Assembly (NCBI RefSeq): GCF_000002875.2
Contig: NC_009418.2
Span: forward strand, 190,829-254,828
Reading direction: 5' to 3'
Source: Leishmania infantum JPCM5
Taxonomy: Eukaryota > Euglenozoa > Kinetoplastea > Trypanosomatida > Trypanosomatidae
Length of the DNA stretch: 64,000 bases
The notes under the pieces: model-generated
Database searches by the model: none
What the model saw: the letters and a program-made list of their open reading frames with translations, nothing else
What the model was told of the DNA's origin: nothing
Part shown: positions 42,101 to 51,271 of the stretch, one piece after another
Numbering within the stretch: the first letter of the stretch is position 1
Layout: every line of letters begins with the position of its first letter
Position numbers and translations under genes: made by a program

Positions 42101-44796
42101 GAAGCGGCGAGGCGCACGGGCGCTCAGGCAGCTACACGGATGAGGAGGTAGCTCTCGTGCAGACGGCCCTGACGCAGCACGCCCCGTCGCTCGTCCCGTT
42201 CCTAGTGCAGCTCATCCAGGAGGTTGACGTGTACGTCGACGCCTTCGGTGTCCCAGCAGCGGTGCCGCCCCTCATCTCCTCTTACACGGCGTCGGTGGCT
42301 GCGAAATCTCCGCAGTGCGTGGGGGGGCACCGTGCCGCGCGAGAGGACAGCGGCATTGAGTTGGCGGCGGCAATGCCGACCCACGGTGGGGTGCGCTGGA
42401 ATTGGCTGCCACAATCAGCCGCCCACGCGGCTTTTGTCGCTTGGAGCCTGCTGCGTTGCATCGGGGATGTCCCGCTGGCAGAGGTGGGTACGGTGCGGGA
42501 GCTGGCTCTACCGATGATGAACGCGAATGGTATCGAAGAGGACGACCATGACGACGAGGCCAAAGACACAAAAACGCACAATTCGCACTTCAGCGTGAGC
42601 GTAGACACAGCCGCGATCACTGCCGGCGCGAGCAGGCGTAAAAGCGTCGCGCGCGACAGAGCCCCGCTTCGGAGTTTTGAGTCGGCGGACTGGCAGCCGC
42701 ACGAGGAGGTGGATTTATCCATTTCGAACATGTCGTTCTCTGGATCCTCAATGGGTCCACTAGAGGTGGATGGTGAAGATGCCGTCGTGATCGCCCACCG
42801 TCGCCCGGCCGCATCGTCAAGGGCGGCAGGTGATGGTGAGTCGGCGGCGTGCTCGATTAGCTGCCTCTCAACCCCGTCGCATACGCGCGTGCTCCTGAGA
42901 AGCGTGCACTCGCAGGCTTTGTGCATTCCCGATCTTTTTGCGGAGCACGGCGGAGTGCATCTGCTCACGTCGTGGATGCGACATGTCATGCGCCTATGTT
43001 TGTCTGCGCGTCCGGAGCAGCAGCAGCAGCTGCTGCTGCGCCGCAGCAGCGGAGGAGCCGCGCCAAAACTCACAAAGGAGGAGGTGGCGAACCTGGAGCA
43101 CTATGGCGACGTATTTCTGCTCTTACTTGACGTTCTTCGTGCCATTGTGATGGGCTGCAAAGCAAGCGAGATGCAGTTCGTCGAATCTGGCGGGGTGCGC
43201 GGAATGCTGGACCTCATGGAAGCCTACGCGCTGGCGCATGGCCTCATTGACCAAGCCTCCCGGCACGTGCGCCTGACGGCGAGGGAGAGCTGCGGCAGCG
43301 CTGCCGCCGGCACGGCAGATCATAAGGAGCAGGAGGGTGTGCTGATGTACGCTACAACGCTGCTGTCGGACCTTCTGGAAAGCTGCCCTCGTGCCATCGA
43401 TGCTTTCGCCACGTGGCGCAGCTGCCGCATTGCCTTGTCTCCGCTCACGCCGGACGTGCTCGAGTGTCGGATGCCCAGCGACGACGGAATTGAGGCGGTG
43501 CAGCTGCTGCTGTGTCTCTGGGCATCAGAGATGCCAGCACGAAAGAGCGGCGGCGCGGCCCAAGCGACCCCTTCTGGTTTGAGGCTCCTCCGTCTGCACC
43601 TGCGGCCAGCTCTACGCACAGCGTTGAGGGAGGAGTACGTGTGCCGCCTCTTGCGCCGACGCGCCAAGCTGGGGGTACTGGAGGCGGAAGCCATTCGCAA
43701 CTATTACCGCTACCTGCACTCGGAAGCTGTGCCAGCCACAACGTCGCAAACGCCGGAGGAGGGAGTGCCTGACTCCGTCGTGCTCGCGTACATGGAAAAG
43801 CTCATGTCCCGCAGCAGCAGGTGCCCCGCCGTGGTGCCGGAGCAGCAAATCGCCCTTCTCATCGACGGCGCTCTGGGGCTGTGCATGAAGGTGTACGGGT
43901 GCCTGTCTACCGTCGGGTTCGACTTGCTTCGCACAGCAGAGGCAGAGGCACTTGCAGTGCCGTCGATTGGGGCGCGCCTATCCTCGCTGGAGCGATCGTT
44001 ACTGGTTCAGATTGCCGCACTGCCGGCGTTGTGCGTAGACGAAATCAGCTTGGCCATGGCCGAGGTCGCTCTCGAGTACGACTCGCTTCAGGCCGGAGCG
44101 GACTCCGAGAGCAGTGAAGCCAGTCGCCACGCTAGCGAAAACGCGGCGGCGTGGCGGCCCACGTCGCCGGACCGGCGAGTGCTGTGCGCTGCGGCGCAAG
44201 AGGCCGCTGTTCGTGCCGGAGAGCTCGATCAGCTCATTGAGGTCGGGGAGCAGGTACAGCAGGCACGAGAGTCGCAGCTGTACAGCCGCTTCCTTGTTAC
44301 ACAGCTGCGGCAGCCGGTGGGGCGGCTGGCGGACGGTCGGCCAGGCGCCGTCAAAGGTTCGTGGAAAACGCAGCGGTGCCTCTCCACTACCCGCGGAAGC
44401 TTTGTGGCTCGCAACCGCAACGCGCTCGCGCTCTCTGCAGCAGAGCTGGGCGCGCGCCTCTCGGCTCGCCTGGCAGCCGAACAGCTGCAGCGACGGCAGT
44501 TCAACGGCACACAAACCGGTGCTTCGGTCGGCGAGGAGCAAAGCTGGGCAAGTCCGCCCAGCACGGCCCCATCTGTGCTGGGCAGTAGCCGCACTCCGTA
44601 CGCCACACTCATGGACTCTGTCAACGCCGCCGCCCACGAGCGGCTTTCCGCCACTTTGTTCAGCATTGTGGGGCCACCGCACCGTCCCTCTGTGCCCTTG
44701 ACGCAGCGGCACCAACAGCGGCAGGCAATGATCGCGCGAAGCCTGCGTAAGCTGCCGCTGGATCAGTCCACCCCGAAGGGTCCTCACAAGCCGTAG
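39154..44796 (+). CDS. CFAP69-like armadillo/HEAT-type repeat protein
   Basis: The protein has 1880 residues from the first ATG after the predicted acceptors; the frame extends upstream only from a GTG. The chain is largely helical with armadillo-like character, interrupted by acidic and Ser/Ala-rich inserts. Three blocks recall the cilia- and flagella-associated protein CFAP69 as I remember it. These are 91-114 (NPIQQASNYERLTLLLTELL); about 1320-1360 (LRAIVMGCKASEMQFVESGG followed by a helical block and DAFATW); and about 1567-1590 (LIDGALGLCMKVYGCLSTVG). The order of blocks agrees, but the protein is about twice the human length. CFAP69 belongs to the axoneme central-apparatus/midpiece set, so a flagellar role is inferred. 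A TQT motif (41-43) sits near the N-terminus. If the resemblance fails, it remains a large armadillo-like protein of unknown function. Confidence 0.55.
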   Translation: MRTSAATRTAGKGVCSQHGSVAAKRKVPKDVFGGGVAGQSTQTRSRRAEAVVRHVAQLPAFVAWAPGNAAATPSLVGQYLEFRVAEVAAQLNPIQQASNYERLTLLLTELLQRDLVAGITPCAVQCGVLDLMHACVAAIAKGEVGIYDDQRSSGRETSLAAAAAASVQYARSPSAAFGSTSKSARQGGGGAVPIENLLPPLIEQPEKSLRDARDDTGAAATEDERAAIAMEAWEHCMATAREATSAEDASMMPSATAVATMISGAPCANAAHSCTSAVAAEAPLVSIRSFPDALCALIERCTATPLVCLTLSDQQCQTTAVRDLLRALLTIMQRIDGNAVAAVDCEIALASHSSSSGHHTPVAATAALDLQAVRLAALKGVSRVLATYLDGADGSAQAPTKASETFTAGLDRLHILSVFEDVVHQWAHVLTVLQKGKGLIGASAGVGKGLDVKPEDDLFGAAGSPQGRRGGKDGNGAAAQLHWVLRITYQIIAAEQREASRGSAKAAPRVRLLPPLLVPVALRTLSLISTAIPLVCRAASYAQLCVDVLWGASLLAPSESSRQLMYGSMGVAGLAGASNGSCEGEADVSRRAEASPPAMDLFLALLHQFNEGHSAAHCELRDDLVCLFAFLLRCDTQYVEDELVAHRVAQSGTPLTSSESLSCLSASLPSAEVHATPLNLSVATVEAINAVAALLFETTCGAELTTTAHSATATAPAAFQSTDVDRGESAPVTLLSLDAARRHALRFQSIASSVARRRELLDFKIYGWQLLDAHYCWQLAHLTYREYVHCHATTGTVKQVTGTDAGDGAVTAALWGIQLSHLGFLDVLLLYVDTRTDEAAVVAWTQGELLKLEVEAWQLLTSMILFTQHLGAKSDGLQVRCHSPYSEKPSAAQDQQQGEDSPLPSVPVEAVDKHHFGEEAEYSDSDMDSTGDKPGMLCGADVHFIAAGGVEVALHYLRTAPPEAEAVKRCALVTVAAIARASRSGEAHGRSGSYTDEEVALVQTALTQHAPSLVPFLVQLIQEVDVYVDAFGVPAAVPPLISSYTASVAAKSPQCVGGHRAAREDSGIELAAAMPTHGGVRWNWLPQSAAHAAFVAWSLLRCIGDVPLAEVGTVRELALPMMNANGIEEDDHDDEAKDTKTHNSHFSVSVDTAAITAGASRRKSVARDRAPLRSFESADWQPHEEVDLSISNMSFSGSSMGPLEVDGEDAVVIAHRRPAASSRAAGDGESAACSISCLSTPSHTRVLLRSVHSQALCIPDLFAEHGGVHLLTSWMRHVMRLCLSARPEQQQQLLLRRSSGGAAPKLTKEEVANLEHYGDVFLLLLDVLRAIVMGCKASEMQFVESGGVRGMLDLMEAYALAHGLIDQASRHVRLTARESCGSAAAGTADHKEQEGVLMYATTLLSDLLESCPRAIDAFATWRSCRIALSPLTPDVLECRMPSDDGIEAVQLLLCLWASEMPARKSGGAAQATPSGLRLLRLHLRPALRTALREEYVCRLLRRRAKLGVLEAEAIRNYYRYLHSEAVPATTSQTPEEGVPDSVVLAYMEKLMSRSSRCPAVVPEQQIALLIDGALGLCMKVYGCLSTVGFDLLRTAEAEALAVPSIGARLSSLERSLLVQIAALPALCVDEISLAMAEVALEYDSLQAGADSESSEASRHASENAAAWRPTSPDRRVLCAAAQEAAVRAGELDQLIEVGEQVQQARESQLYSRFLVTQLRQPVGRLADGRPGAVKGSWKTQRCLSTTRGSFVARNRNALALSAAELGARLSARLAAEQLQRRQFNGTQTGASVGEEQSWASPPSTAPSVLGSSRTPYATLMDSVNAAAHERLSATLFSIVGPPHRPSVPLTQRHQQRQAMIARSLRKLPLDQSTPKGPHKP

Positions 44797-46112
44797 TGCA
44801 CGTGCCTCGCTTTACAGACAGAGATGTGACGTGGCCGCAGCCCCGCTTGCGTCGGCTCACTGGTTTGACCCATGAAGGGACAGTGGGTATATGCCGAGTA
44901 GGTGAGAGGGCTCGCCGAGAGGTGTGTGTGATACCCGTGGAAAGGGTGCTGCGTTGCCGCCTCTGCTGTAGCCAAGAGAGCGGAAGAGCGCAGTGTGGCG
45001 GTGGTGGGTTCTTCTTGGCCTCTCGCGCCACCCTTGCCCCTTCCGCGTGCGTCTCTCGCATCGCGCCTTCACCCTGACGATGCTGCAGCCCGCACATGTT
45101 TTATTTTGTCGTTGTTGCCGTCCTTTTGTTTGCCTGAACTGCAACGCTCGTTTAGATGTAACTACCCTTCTCTGATTCTCTGCCTGTTGACGTCCTCGTA
45201 CCACGGTTGTTCCCCTTCCATCCATGTATATACAAGTGAGAGGGGCCGGGAGGGCTTCGCCTGGCCGTCTTTTCGTCTCCTGGAACACACACATGCACGC
45301 CTCTTTCCCTCCCGCCTACCCCACCCCGCACACACACACACACACGCACACACTGGTTTCGGTTCTTGTAAGCGTCATTATGTGGCGATGGTGCCGATGC
45401 TGTGAAATGCCGTTGTTGTTGTATGTAATGGGCGCAAGTGTATGCAAGCGTGGTGCCTGTGCCCGGCAAGCATGCGTTCGTGTGTGTATGTGTGGGTGGG
45501 AGTTGCGGGGGAGGAGGAGGGAGGGGACCGTCGCTCGACAGATGAGCAAGATGTTGAAAGCACAGCCGCGCACACAAGCAAAAATAAATAAACAACGATG
45601 AAGGCAAGAACAAGAAAGGCAGGCCTTCGACATCCTACATCGCCCATGTGCGTTCACCTGCTGCGCATCTGATGTATGATTTTCGGGGACGCACAAAAGG
45701 GACGAGGGCAGCTTCTTCCCCTCTCCCTCCCCACACACATAGACACACACACACACCTCATCTACCTTCGGCAGCATACAGAAAAGCATACGGCGGCCAC
45801 ACTGACGCGAGAGGGCCGCACTTCAATGTACTGCTCCGCCATCGCATAGTCCAGGCGGCGCATGACGCGCTCATGCGCGCTTCCTTGCGATCCTCATCTC
45901 CCATTCCCGTCTCTCTCTCTTTTTTTGTGAGGTTCGTGCCCTCTTCGGTAAACGTATCCCGTGCGCACCGGCATGTGTGCGTGTCTCTGGAAAGACCTCA
46001 CAGCGCGCTTCTGTGAGTCACCATTGAGGACACTCCGCAAAGGACAAGCGATAACAAAGGAAGGGAGCGAAGGAAAGGGACGCGCTCGCGTCCCTCTGGG
46101 TGTCCTTAAATA
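44797..46112. other. Spacer upstream of GUF1, no gene seen
   Basis: C/T-rich DNA with a CA microsatellite at 45328-45345. The GUF1 frame is open from 45961, but that part lies upstream of the best splice acceptor and is treated as non-coding. Confidence 0.55.
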
Positions 46113-46137
46113 TCCTCGTTTCTGTTTTTCACTCCAG
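46113..46137 (+). promoter_or_regulatory. GUF1: Predicted trans-splice acceptor of GUF1
   Basis: A clean pyrimidine tract ends in CCAG at 46136-46137. It lies downstream of the in-frame ATG at 45973, so an mRNA starting here must use a later ATG. Confidence 0.65.
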
Positions 46138-46304
46138 GGCATCGTTGTCGCCGAGCGGAGAACGGCTGCTGCCTCACCGACGTCTAGCACCACCGAGGGA
46201 CAAGAAAATACTGTACACACACAAGCCTCACCGCACTCAGACCTCTACTTCAACTGGGGCCACACAGTGGAAGAACGACGAGCTCACGCGCTGCGCCCTT
46301 GTGC

Positions 46305-46322
46305 ATGTGCTGGCGCGTGTAG
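46305..46322 (+). other. Upstream mini-ORF in the GUF1 leader
   Basis: ATG followed by four codons and TAG (M-C-W-R-V), in the predicted leader 101 nt before the main start. It could lower GUF1 translation if the acceptor at 46137 is used. A later acceptor near 46375 would remove it. Confidence 0.4.
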
Positions 46323-46422
46323 CTCTTCTTCGCCTGCTATTCACGGCTGCCTATCCTCCACTGGAGCGCCTGCAGAAGGGCAGTACGTCGTGCACCAGCA
46401 AAGGCGCGGTTTGAAGAACGTC

Positions 46423-48927
46423 ATGAAGTTGTGCGGCGTGCGCAGCAGCGGTGTCTCTCTCACGCGGTCTTCTGATTTTCCACGTTTTCGGGCTGCCCAC
46501 CATGGTGGCGCACACACGGCAACGCGACATCAAAGTCTCTGTGGACGGCGCCTCGACTCCTACATGGGCGCTGGCAAAAGATGGTGCTTTAGGCCCCTGC
46601 TTGCGGAGCCCCGAAGGTACAGCAACGCTTCTTCCGCTTTCACAACTGACGGTGCCACCGCGCCGGCGCATGGGGAGGGCCTATACGTGTCCCACTACGC
46701 CATGCCAGAAGACGCACGTCGCCTTGTCGGGACACCGCAGTTGCTGCCACGGAACCCCGCAGAGGAGGTTGCCTTCAAGAAAAACCTAATCAGGAGCTTC
46801 CCGCAGGCATGCATCCGCAACGTGAGTGTAGTGGCGCACGTGGACCACGGCAAGACGACGCTCTCCGACGCCATGCTTCGTTTCTCGAATCTTCTGCCGG
46901 CGGACGGGGCCACCGGCACCTTTACAGATCGCCTCAAGGTGGAGAAAGAGCGTGGCATCACCATCAAAGCACAGACATGCAGCGTGCTTCTCACTTTGCG
47001 TGAGACGGGCACACAGTATCTCGTGAACCTGATCGACACTCCAGGGCACGTAGACTTTCAGTACGAGGTATCGCGTAGCCTCTGCGCCTCCGAGGGTGCA
47101 GCGCTGCTGGTGGACGTTCGGCAAGGCGTGGAGGCACAGACCATGGCACAGTTTTATGCGGCACTTGAACAAAATCTCACCATCTTGCCGGTGCTGACGA
47201 AGATGGACAGTGTAATGAGCGACGCTGAGGTGGAGAAGACGCTGCTGCAGCTGGAGGACAGCACCGGGCTGCTCAGCCGCGAAGTTATTCTGACGAGCGC
47301 GAAGAGTAAGCGGGGTATCGAGCAGCTCTTCCAGCACATCATTGACAAAGTGCCGCCCCCATGTGGTCGTGAAGGCTTCTCTGACATGAAGCAGCTTCCA
47401 GCCATGCACCCTGGCAGTGCTGATCGAAAGAAGGTGGAGAAAGAGCTCGTGCCGCTGCGCGCTCTGCTCTTCGACTGCTGGACTTCCGAGAGCAGTGGCA
47501 TGGCAGATGGTGCTGCATCAGCGCCGGTGAGCACGGCTTCCTCGGTCTCCTCGGGAACGGCCCCTGCCTCCGGCGGCCAATCTGTGGCGAAGGACGGCAT
47601 CTACGGCCTCATTCGTGTCATGGATGGCACCGTCACCCCAGGCACTACCGTCACCTTCTTCCACTCCGGAAAGAAGCACGAGGTGCGCGAGGTGGGCATC
47701 ATCCATCCCACTCTGCACCCAACCGCGGCCCTCACGGCTGGTATGGTCGGCTTCGTGTTCTTCCCTGGCCTGCTCAAGAAAGACGTTTTCATCGGCGACA
47801 CCCTCTGTACACTGCCGACGCGAAAGCACACGATGAGAGTGGTGGCGACAGGGTCCCCTGCGACCGCGTCACGCACGAAACCCGCCACGGCAGCAGAGAC
47901 AGCGAGCAGCGACGACGCGAGCGGCAGTGGCAGCTCATCTGTAGTAGAGCCGATCCCTGGCTTCAAGACGGTGCAGCCCGTCGTCTTCGCTGGCTTCTAC
48001 CCCGACGAAGGCGTCTACATCACGCAACTGCGCGAGGCAGTGGATCTCCTGTGCGTGAATGACCCCTCCGTCACGGTGGAGCAGCTGCAGTGCCCAGCGC
48101 TCGGCCCCGGGCTGCAGCTGGGCTTTCTCGGCTTCCTTCACATGCAGGTCTTCAAGGAGCGGCTGCTCATGGAGTTTGGGCAGGCGGTGCTCGTCACGCC
48201 GCCGCAGGTGCAGTACATGTACGTGGAGCAGCACGGCGACCCTGACGACCCGGCGCAGCGGAAGCCTGTCTCCGTCAGCAACTGGCGGTGGCCGCACGAA
48301 GGCGTCGGGGCGTACCTCGAGCCATTCGTCACAGCAACGGTCCTGACGCCAAGCGAGTATCTCAACGAGATCAACAGCGCTGCGCTCAGCGCCTTTCGAG
48401 GCGAGATGCAGGAGATGCGCGTGATCGACGGCGCCCGCACTTTGGTGCGGTATCGTATGCCATTGGCAGACCTCGCCCGCGGCTTCTTCTCGACGGTAAA
48501 GAGCAGCTCGCACGGGTACGCGACGCTGGAGTACGACGATCTTACCTACATGACTGCCGACCTGGTGAAGATGGACATCGTCATCAACAAGGCACACATC
48601 TCCGCGCTGTCGACGATTTGCCTGCGCCACGAAGCCAACACGCACGCCCGGCGCATCATCGGCTCCCTCAAGGAGAAACTGCTCCGCTCCTCCGTTGACC
48701 TGCCACTGCAGGCACTGGTGGGGAGCAAGATCATTGCCCGAGAGACCGTCAAGGCGTACCGCAAGGACGTCACCGCAAAGATTCACGCCGGTGACATTTC
48801 ACGCAAGCAGAAGAAGTGGAATGACCAGAAAAAGGGCAAGGAACGCATGGCTCGCCGGAGTGTCGGCACCGTAACGCTGGACCAAAGCGTGCTCGCGGCT
48901 GCCTTGGGGGCAACCACTGCACGGTAG
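46423..48927 (+). CDS. GUF1: Mitochondrial elongation factor 4 (GUF1/LepA GTPase)
   Basis: The protein has 834 residues from the ATG at 46423. It begins with an Arg/Ser-rich, acid-free presequence suited to mitochondrial import. The GTPase domain shows G1 AHVDHGKTT (138-146), switch region [10 protein letters not shown] and G3 DTPGHVDF (205-212). G4 is TKMD (259-262), in which Thr replaces the usual Asn of NKxD. Elongation-factor domains follow, ending in the LepA-specific C-terminal domain ([18 protein letters not shown], then a Lys-rich stretch). EF4 acts on stalled mitochondrial ribosomes, catalysing back-translocation or rescue. Length exceeds bacterial LepA (about 600) because of two Ser/Ala/Thr-rich inserts around residues 360-390 and 480-510. 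Identification is firm. Confidence 0.93.
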   Translation: MKLCGVRSSGVSLTRSSDFPRFRAAHHGGAHTATRHQSLCGRRLDSYMGAGKRWCFRPLLAEPRRYSNASSAFTTDGATAPAHGEGLYVSHYAMPEDARRLVGTPQLLPRNPAEEVAFKKNLIRSFPQACIRNVSVVAHVDHGKTTLSDAMLRFSNLLPADGATGTFTDRLKVEKERGITIKAQTCSVLLTLRETGTQYLVNLIDTPGHVDFQYEVSRSLCASEGAALLVDVRQGVEAQTMAQFYAALEQNLTILPVLTKMDSVMSDAEVEKTLLQLEDSTGLLSREVILTSAKSKRGIEQLFQHIIDKVPPPCGREGFSDMKQLPAMHPGSADRKKVEKELVPLRALLFDCWTSESSGMADGAASAPVSTASSVSSGTAPASGGQSVAKDGIYGLIRVMDGTVTPGTTVTFFHSGKKHEVREVGIIHPTLHPTAALTAGMVGFVFFPGLLKKDVFIGDTLCTLPTRKHTMRVVATGSPATASRTKPATAAETASSDDASGSGSSSVVEPIPGFKTVQPVVFAGFYPDEGVYITQLREAVDLLCVNDPSVTVEQLQCPALGPGLQLGFLGFLHMQVFKERLLMEFGQAVLVTPPQVQYMYVEQHGDPDDPAQRKPVSVSNWRWPHEGVGAYLEPFVTATVLTPSEYLNEINSAALSAFRGEMQEMRVIDGARTLVRYRMPLADLARGFFSTVKSSSHGYATLEYDDLTYMTADLVKMDIVINKAHISALSTICLRHEANTHARRIIGSLKEKLLRSSVDLPLQALVGSKIIARETVKAYRKDVTAKIHAGDISRKQKKWNDQKKGKERMARRSVGTVTLDQSVLAAALGATTAR

Positions 48928-49608
48928 GAGGTGGATAAGGTCATGAAAGAGGAAACTGCGTGGCGCCTTTGTGTATGTCTGCGATGCGCCGTGCAGCAGA
49001 ATGAGGCGAGCACCTCTCGGTATGCTTGCTCCCTCCTTTCTCTTCGCTTCTTCACACGCGTGCCGCATCTCCCTTCCTTCTGTTTTTTTTTTCTTGTCCG
49101 TTCTCACGAAAACACCAACAAAGGAATGCGACGAAAGAGTGGCTGGTGCCGCGCTGTGCTCAGAGCTGAAAAGGGCGGCCACGCACCAGGTAGATGTGCA
49201 GCGAAGGCTGGTCATTCAAGGTGGACCGCACAGAAAAGGAAACGCAGACGAACGTACTCTGCATGGCTGCACTTGTCTTTCTCCCTTTCTCTTTACCCAT
49301 TCTCTACGCACGCTACAACGACGTCCAACTGGCTATGTACGGCATACGGCAAACACGCACACGCATGCATACACAAATGCATATGCAGATATCGTTCCTG
49401 TCCTTTCCACCGCACTCCGAAGCATTTCTTCCGTTTCACGAGGAACAGCAGCCAGCTCTCACGGCACCCGTCTCTCAGTGAGCCAACAGCAACAAAAAAA
49501 CGAGAACCTTCTCATCGCCCCCTGTCCTTCACCACTTCTCTCCCACACACAGACACACACACACACCTCCCCACACCTTTGCGTGCGTGCGTGCGTGTGT
49601 GTGTGCAG
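48928..49608. other. Spacer between GUF1 and IF1
   Basis: C/T-rich with CA runs; it ends in a GT run and the AG at 49607-49608. No gene supported. Confidence 0.55.
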
Positions 49609-49680
49609 TTTTCTTTTTTTGTTTTGTTTTCCTATTGTCGTTTACGTTTCCTCGCTCTTCTTTCTTTTTTTGGGGGTGTC
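49609..49680 (+). promoter_or_regulatory. Polypyrimidine tract upstream of IF1
   Basis: A strong T/C tract. No AG occurs from 49609 until 49807-49808, which lies inside the annotated IF1 coding region. The acceptor is therefore either the AG just before the tract (49607-49608) or the internal one. Confidence 0.6.
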
Positions 49681-49802
49681 CCTCTCTTGCATCACTGCCA
49701 CCATCACTGCATTGCCTCTCCGGCTCCCCATTTCTCGCTATATATATATATATACATACACTCACCCGTTGTCCCACTCACTTCCCTGACTTACCCTCGG
49801 CA

Positions 49803-50171
49803 ATGCAGCGCCCCGCCTGCGTCAGCTTTGTGCGCCGCATGGCCACCGCCTCCCTCGTCTCCGCCGCGGCGTGCCAGGCACCCGCCCGGTTCAGCTCCGA
49901 CTACGTGAATAAAGCCGCCAAGAAGAAGCTGGAGGAGGGCGAAGACGAGCGGTGGCTCGAGGCCGAGATGGATAAGAACATCAGCACACCAGAAGAGCGC
50001 TACGCCCATGCTCGCGAGATCGAGGCGCTCAAGCGTATGGTCTCTCAGCTCAAGGAAGAGCACAAGGACAACCTCGAGGAGGTGAAGCGTGATCGAAACA
50101 GTGAGCTTGAAAGCCTCAAGAAGGAGATGACCGAGCTACAGAAGAAGATCTCAAAGCTGACCGAGAAGTAA
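49803..50171 (+). CDS. IF1: Mitochondrial F1-ATPase inhibitor IF1
   Basis: The protein has 122 residues. The N-terminus (MQRPACVSFVRR...) is a basic, Ala/Ser-rich mitochondrial presequence ending near a QAPARFSS-like cleavage region. The mature part contains EERYAHAREIEALKRM at about 61-76, matching the inhibitory EERYFRAQ..EQL.ALK helix of IF1, then a long charged coiled coil to the end. IF1 inserts between F1 subunits and blocks ATP hydrolysis when the proton gradient collapses. In Trypanosoma brucei the homologue is present only in the form that does not rely on ATP synthase reversal, so stage regulation is plausible. If the splice acceptor is internal (AG 49807-49808), translation would start at Met13 (49839), which still leaves a usable presequence. 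Confidence 0.85.
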   Translation: MQRPACVSFVRRMATASLVSAAACQAPARFSSDYVNKAAKKKLEEGEDERWLEAEMDKNISTPEERYAHAREIEALKRMVSQLKEEHKDNLEEVKRDRNSELESLKKEMTELQKKISKLTEK

Positions 50172-51137
50172 GGTGAGGAAGGGAAAAGGAAACAGCAGCG
50201 CAACCTCGCAGCACGTTCGTGTTATGTGACACCGCACCAGGGTGTGTCAACGCGGAAGTCAAGGGATTTATATTCACAGGGATGAATGTGAGAGTGCGTG
50301 CGTGTGCACGTGTGACGTCAGGTTAGCGTCTTTCACTTGTGCCAATCACCACCTGGAACGAACACATAAGCACGCACACGGAGAGAGACACTCTCATGCG
50401 TGTGTCCACAGGCATGAGAGTGTCTCCCTCCCTCCCTCTCTTCTGCCTCGACTCTTTAACCCTTGCTTGGCTCTCTTTTCTTTCGTTTCTTTCTATACAA
50501 GTCTCTCCCTCCCTCACTCGTCATGGTGTTGGTGGCACATCCTTCCCGTGCACCCCTTCGTTCCCGCTCACGCGCATGATGAATGAGCAGCAAAAACAAA
50601 CGCAAAGATTTTGAAAGGCCGTCCTTGTGGGCATTTCTCGCAAGTGGGGGAGGGGGCATTACCCGCGCGAACCGGCAGAAGATGGCGAGAGCGGAGAAGA
50701 GACGCTGGCTGAGGGTCAGTCGCTGCCTTGGTGTTTCACCGCTCACCAAGTGGACAAGAACTTCACACCATCGCTGCGTGGCTCTCACACGTATGTGCGC
50801 TCTCCCCCTCTTCTCGTACCTCGGTGGTAAAGCGCACCACACCCGACAATGAGCTGTCGAGTCGTACACCCGGCTCTTTGTCTTCCTGACGCTTCCTTGC
50901 GCCCTGCGGCGCGGAGTGGAACCTCGGCGCGTTCTCATTCTTCTCTCCTCGTCTCCGCCTTCCCCCTTCCCTTGCGCGGATTCCCACTTCTCCGAGTGGC
51001 CCCCTCAGGCAAATCCCGTGCTGGCAGCGCCGTGTTTTCTCAAGCCCCATCTCCTCCTCTCTCTCTCTCTTCGGTCTGGTAAATGCGCAGCGCCTCTCGC
51101 GAAGCGCCCATCCCTCAGCTAAGCGCGGCACTCTTAG
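50172..51137. other. IF1 3' region and spacer
   Basis: Contains the 15-bp hairpin at 50385-50426 and C/T tracts. No open frame with coding character was found. Confidence 0.55.
50381..50430 (+). other. Perfect stem-loop in the IF1 3' region
   Basis: GAGACACTCTCATGC (50385-50399) and its exact reverse complement (50412-50426) enclose a 12-nt loop. After one mismatch three more pairs form (50381-50383 with 50428-50430). It lies 214 nt after the IF1 stop, so probably in the 3' UTR. Mixed-base arms argue against a slippage artefact. Candidate post-transcriptional control element. Confidence 0.75.
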
Positions 51138-51173
51138 GTTTTTTGTTGCTTGTGTGCGCATTTTCTTCTCCAG
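51138..51173 (+). promoter_or_regulatory. Predicted trans-splice acceptor of the 1245-residue protein
   Basis: A T-rich tract ends in TCCAG at 51171-51173. No ATG occurs before the start at 51272. Confidence 0.65.
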
Positions 51174-51271
51174 CCTGTCGCATCCCCCCATAGACCACCG
51201 CACGCATTGGCTCGCACGCCGGCACAGATCTCAAGAGCTCGATCCAGCTGCGCAATCGGCGTGTTGCGGCA

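Noticed and set aside
42282..43073. 263-codon - strand open frame opposite the CFAP69-like gene, with similar ones at 43999-44787 and 15378-16112
   Set aside because: Shadow frames of real + strand genes, with no independent start signals or motifs.
45961..46422. 154-residue N-terminal extension of GUF1 including an ATG at 45973
   Set aside because: It crosses the strong acceptor at 46137 and would displace the mitochondrial presequence. The ATG at 46423 fits import better.
47935..48786. 283-codon - strand open frame opposite GUF1
   Set aside because: Shadow of the GUF1 coding strand; GC-rich third positions leave the reverse strand open.
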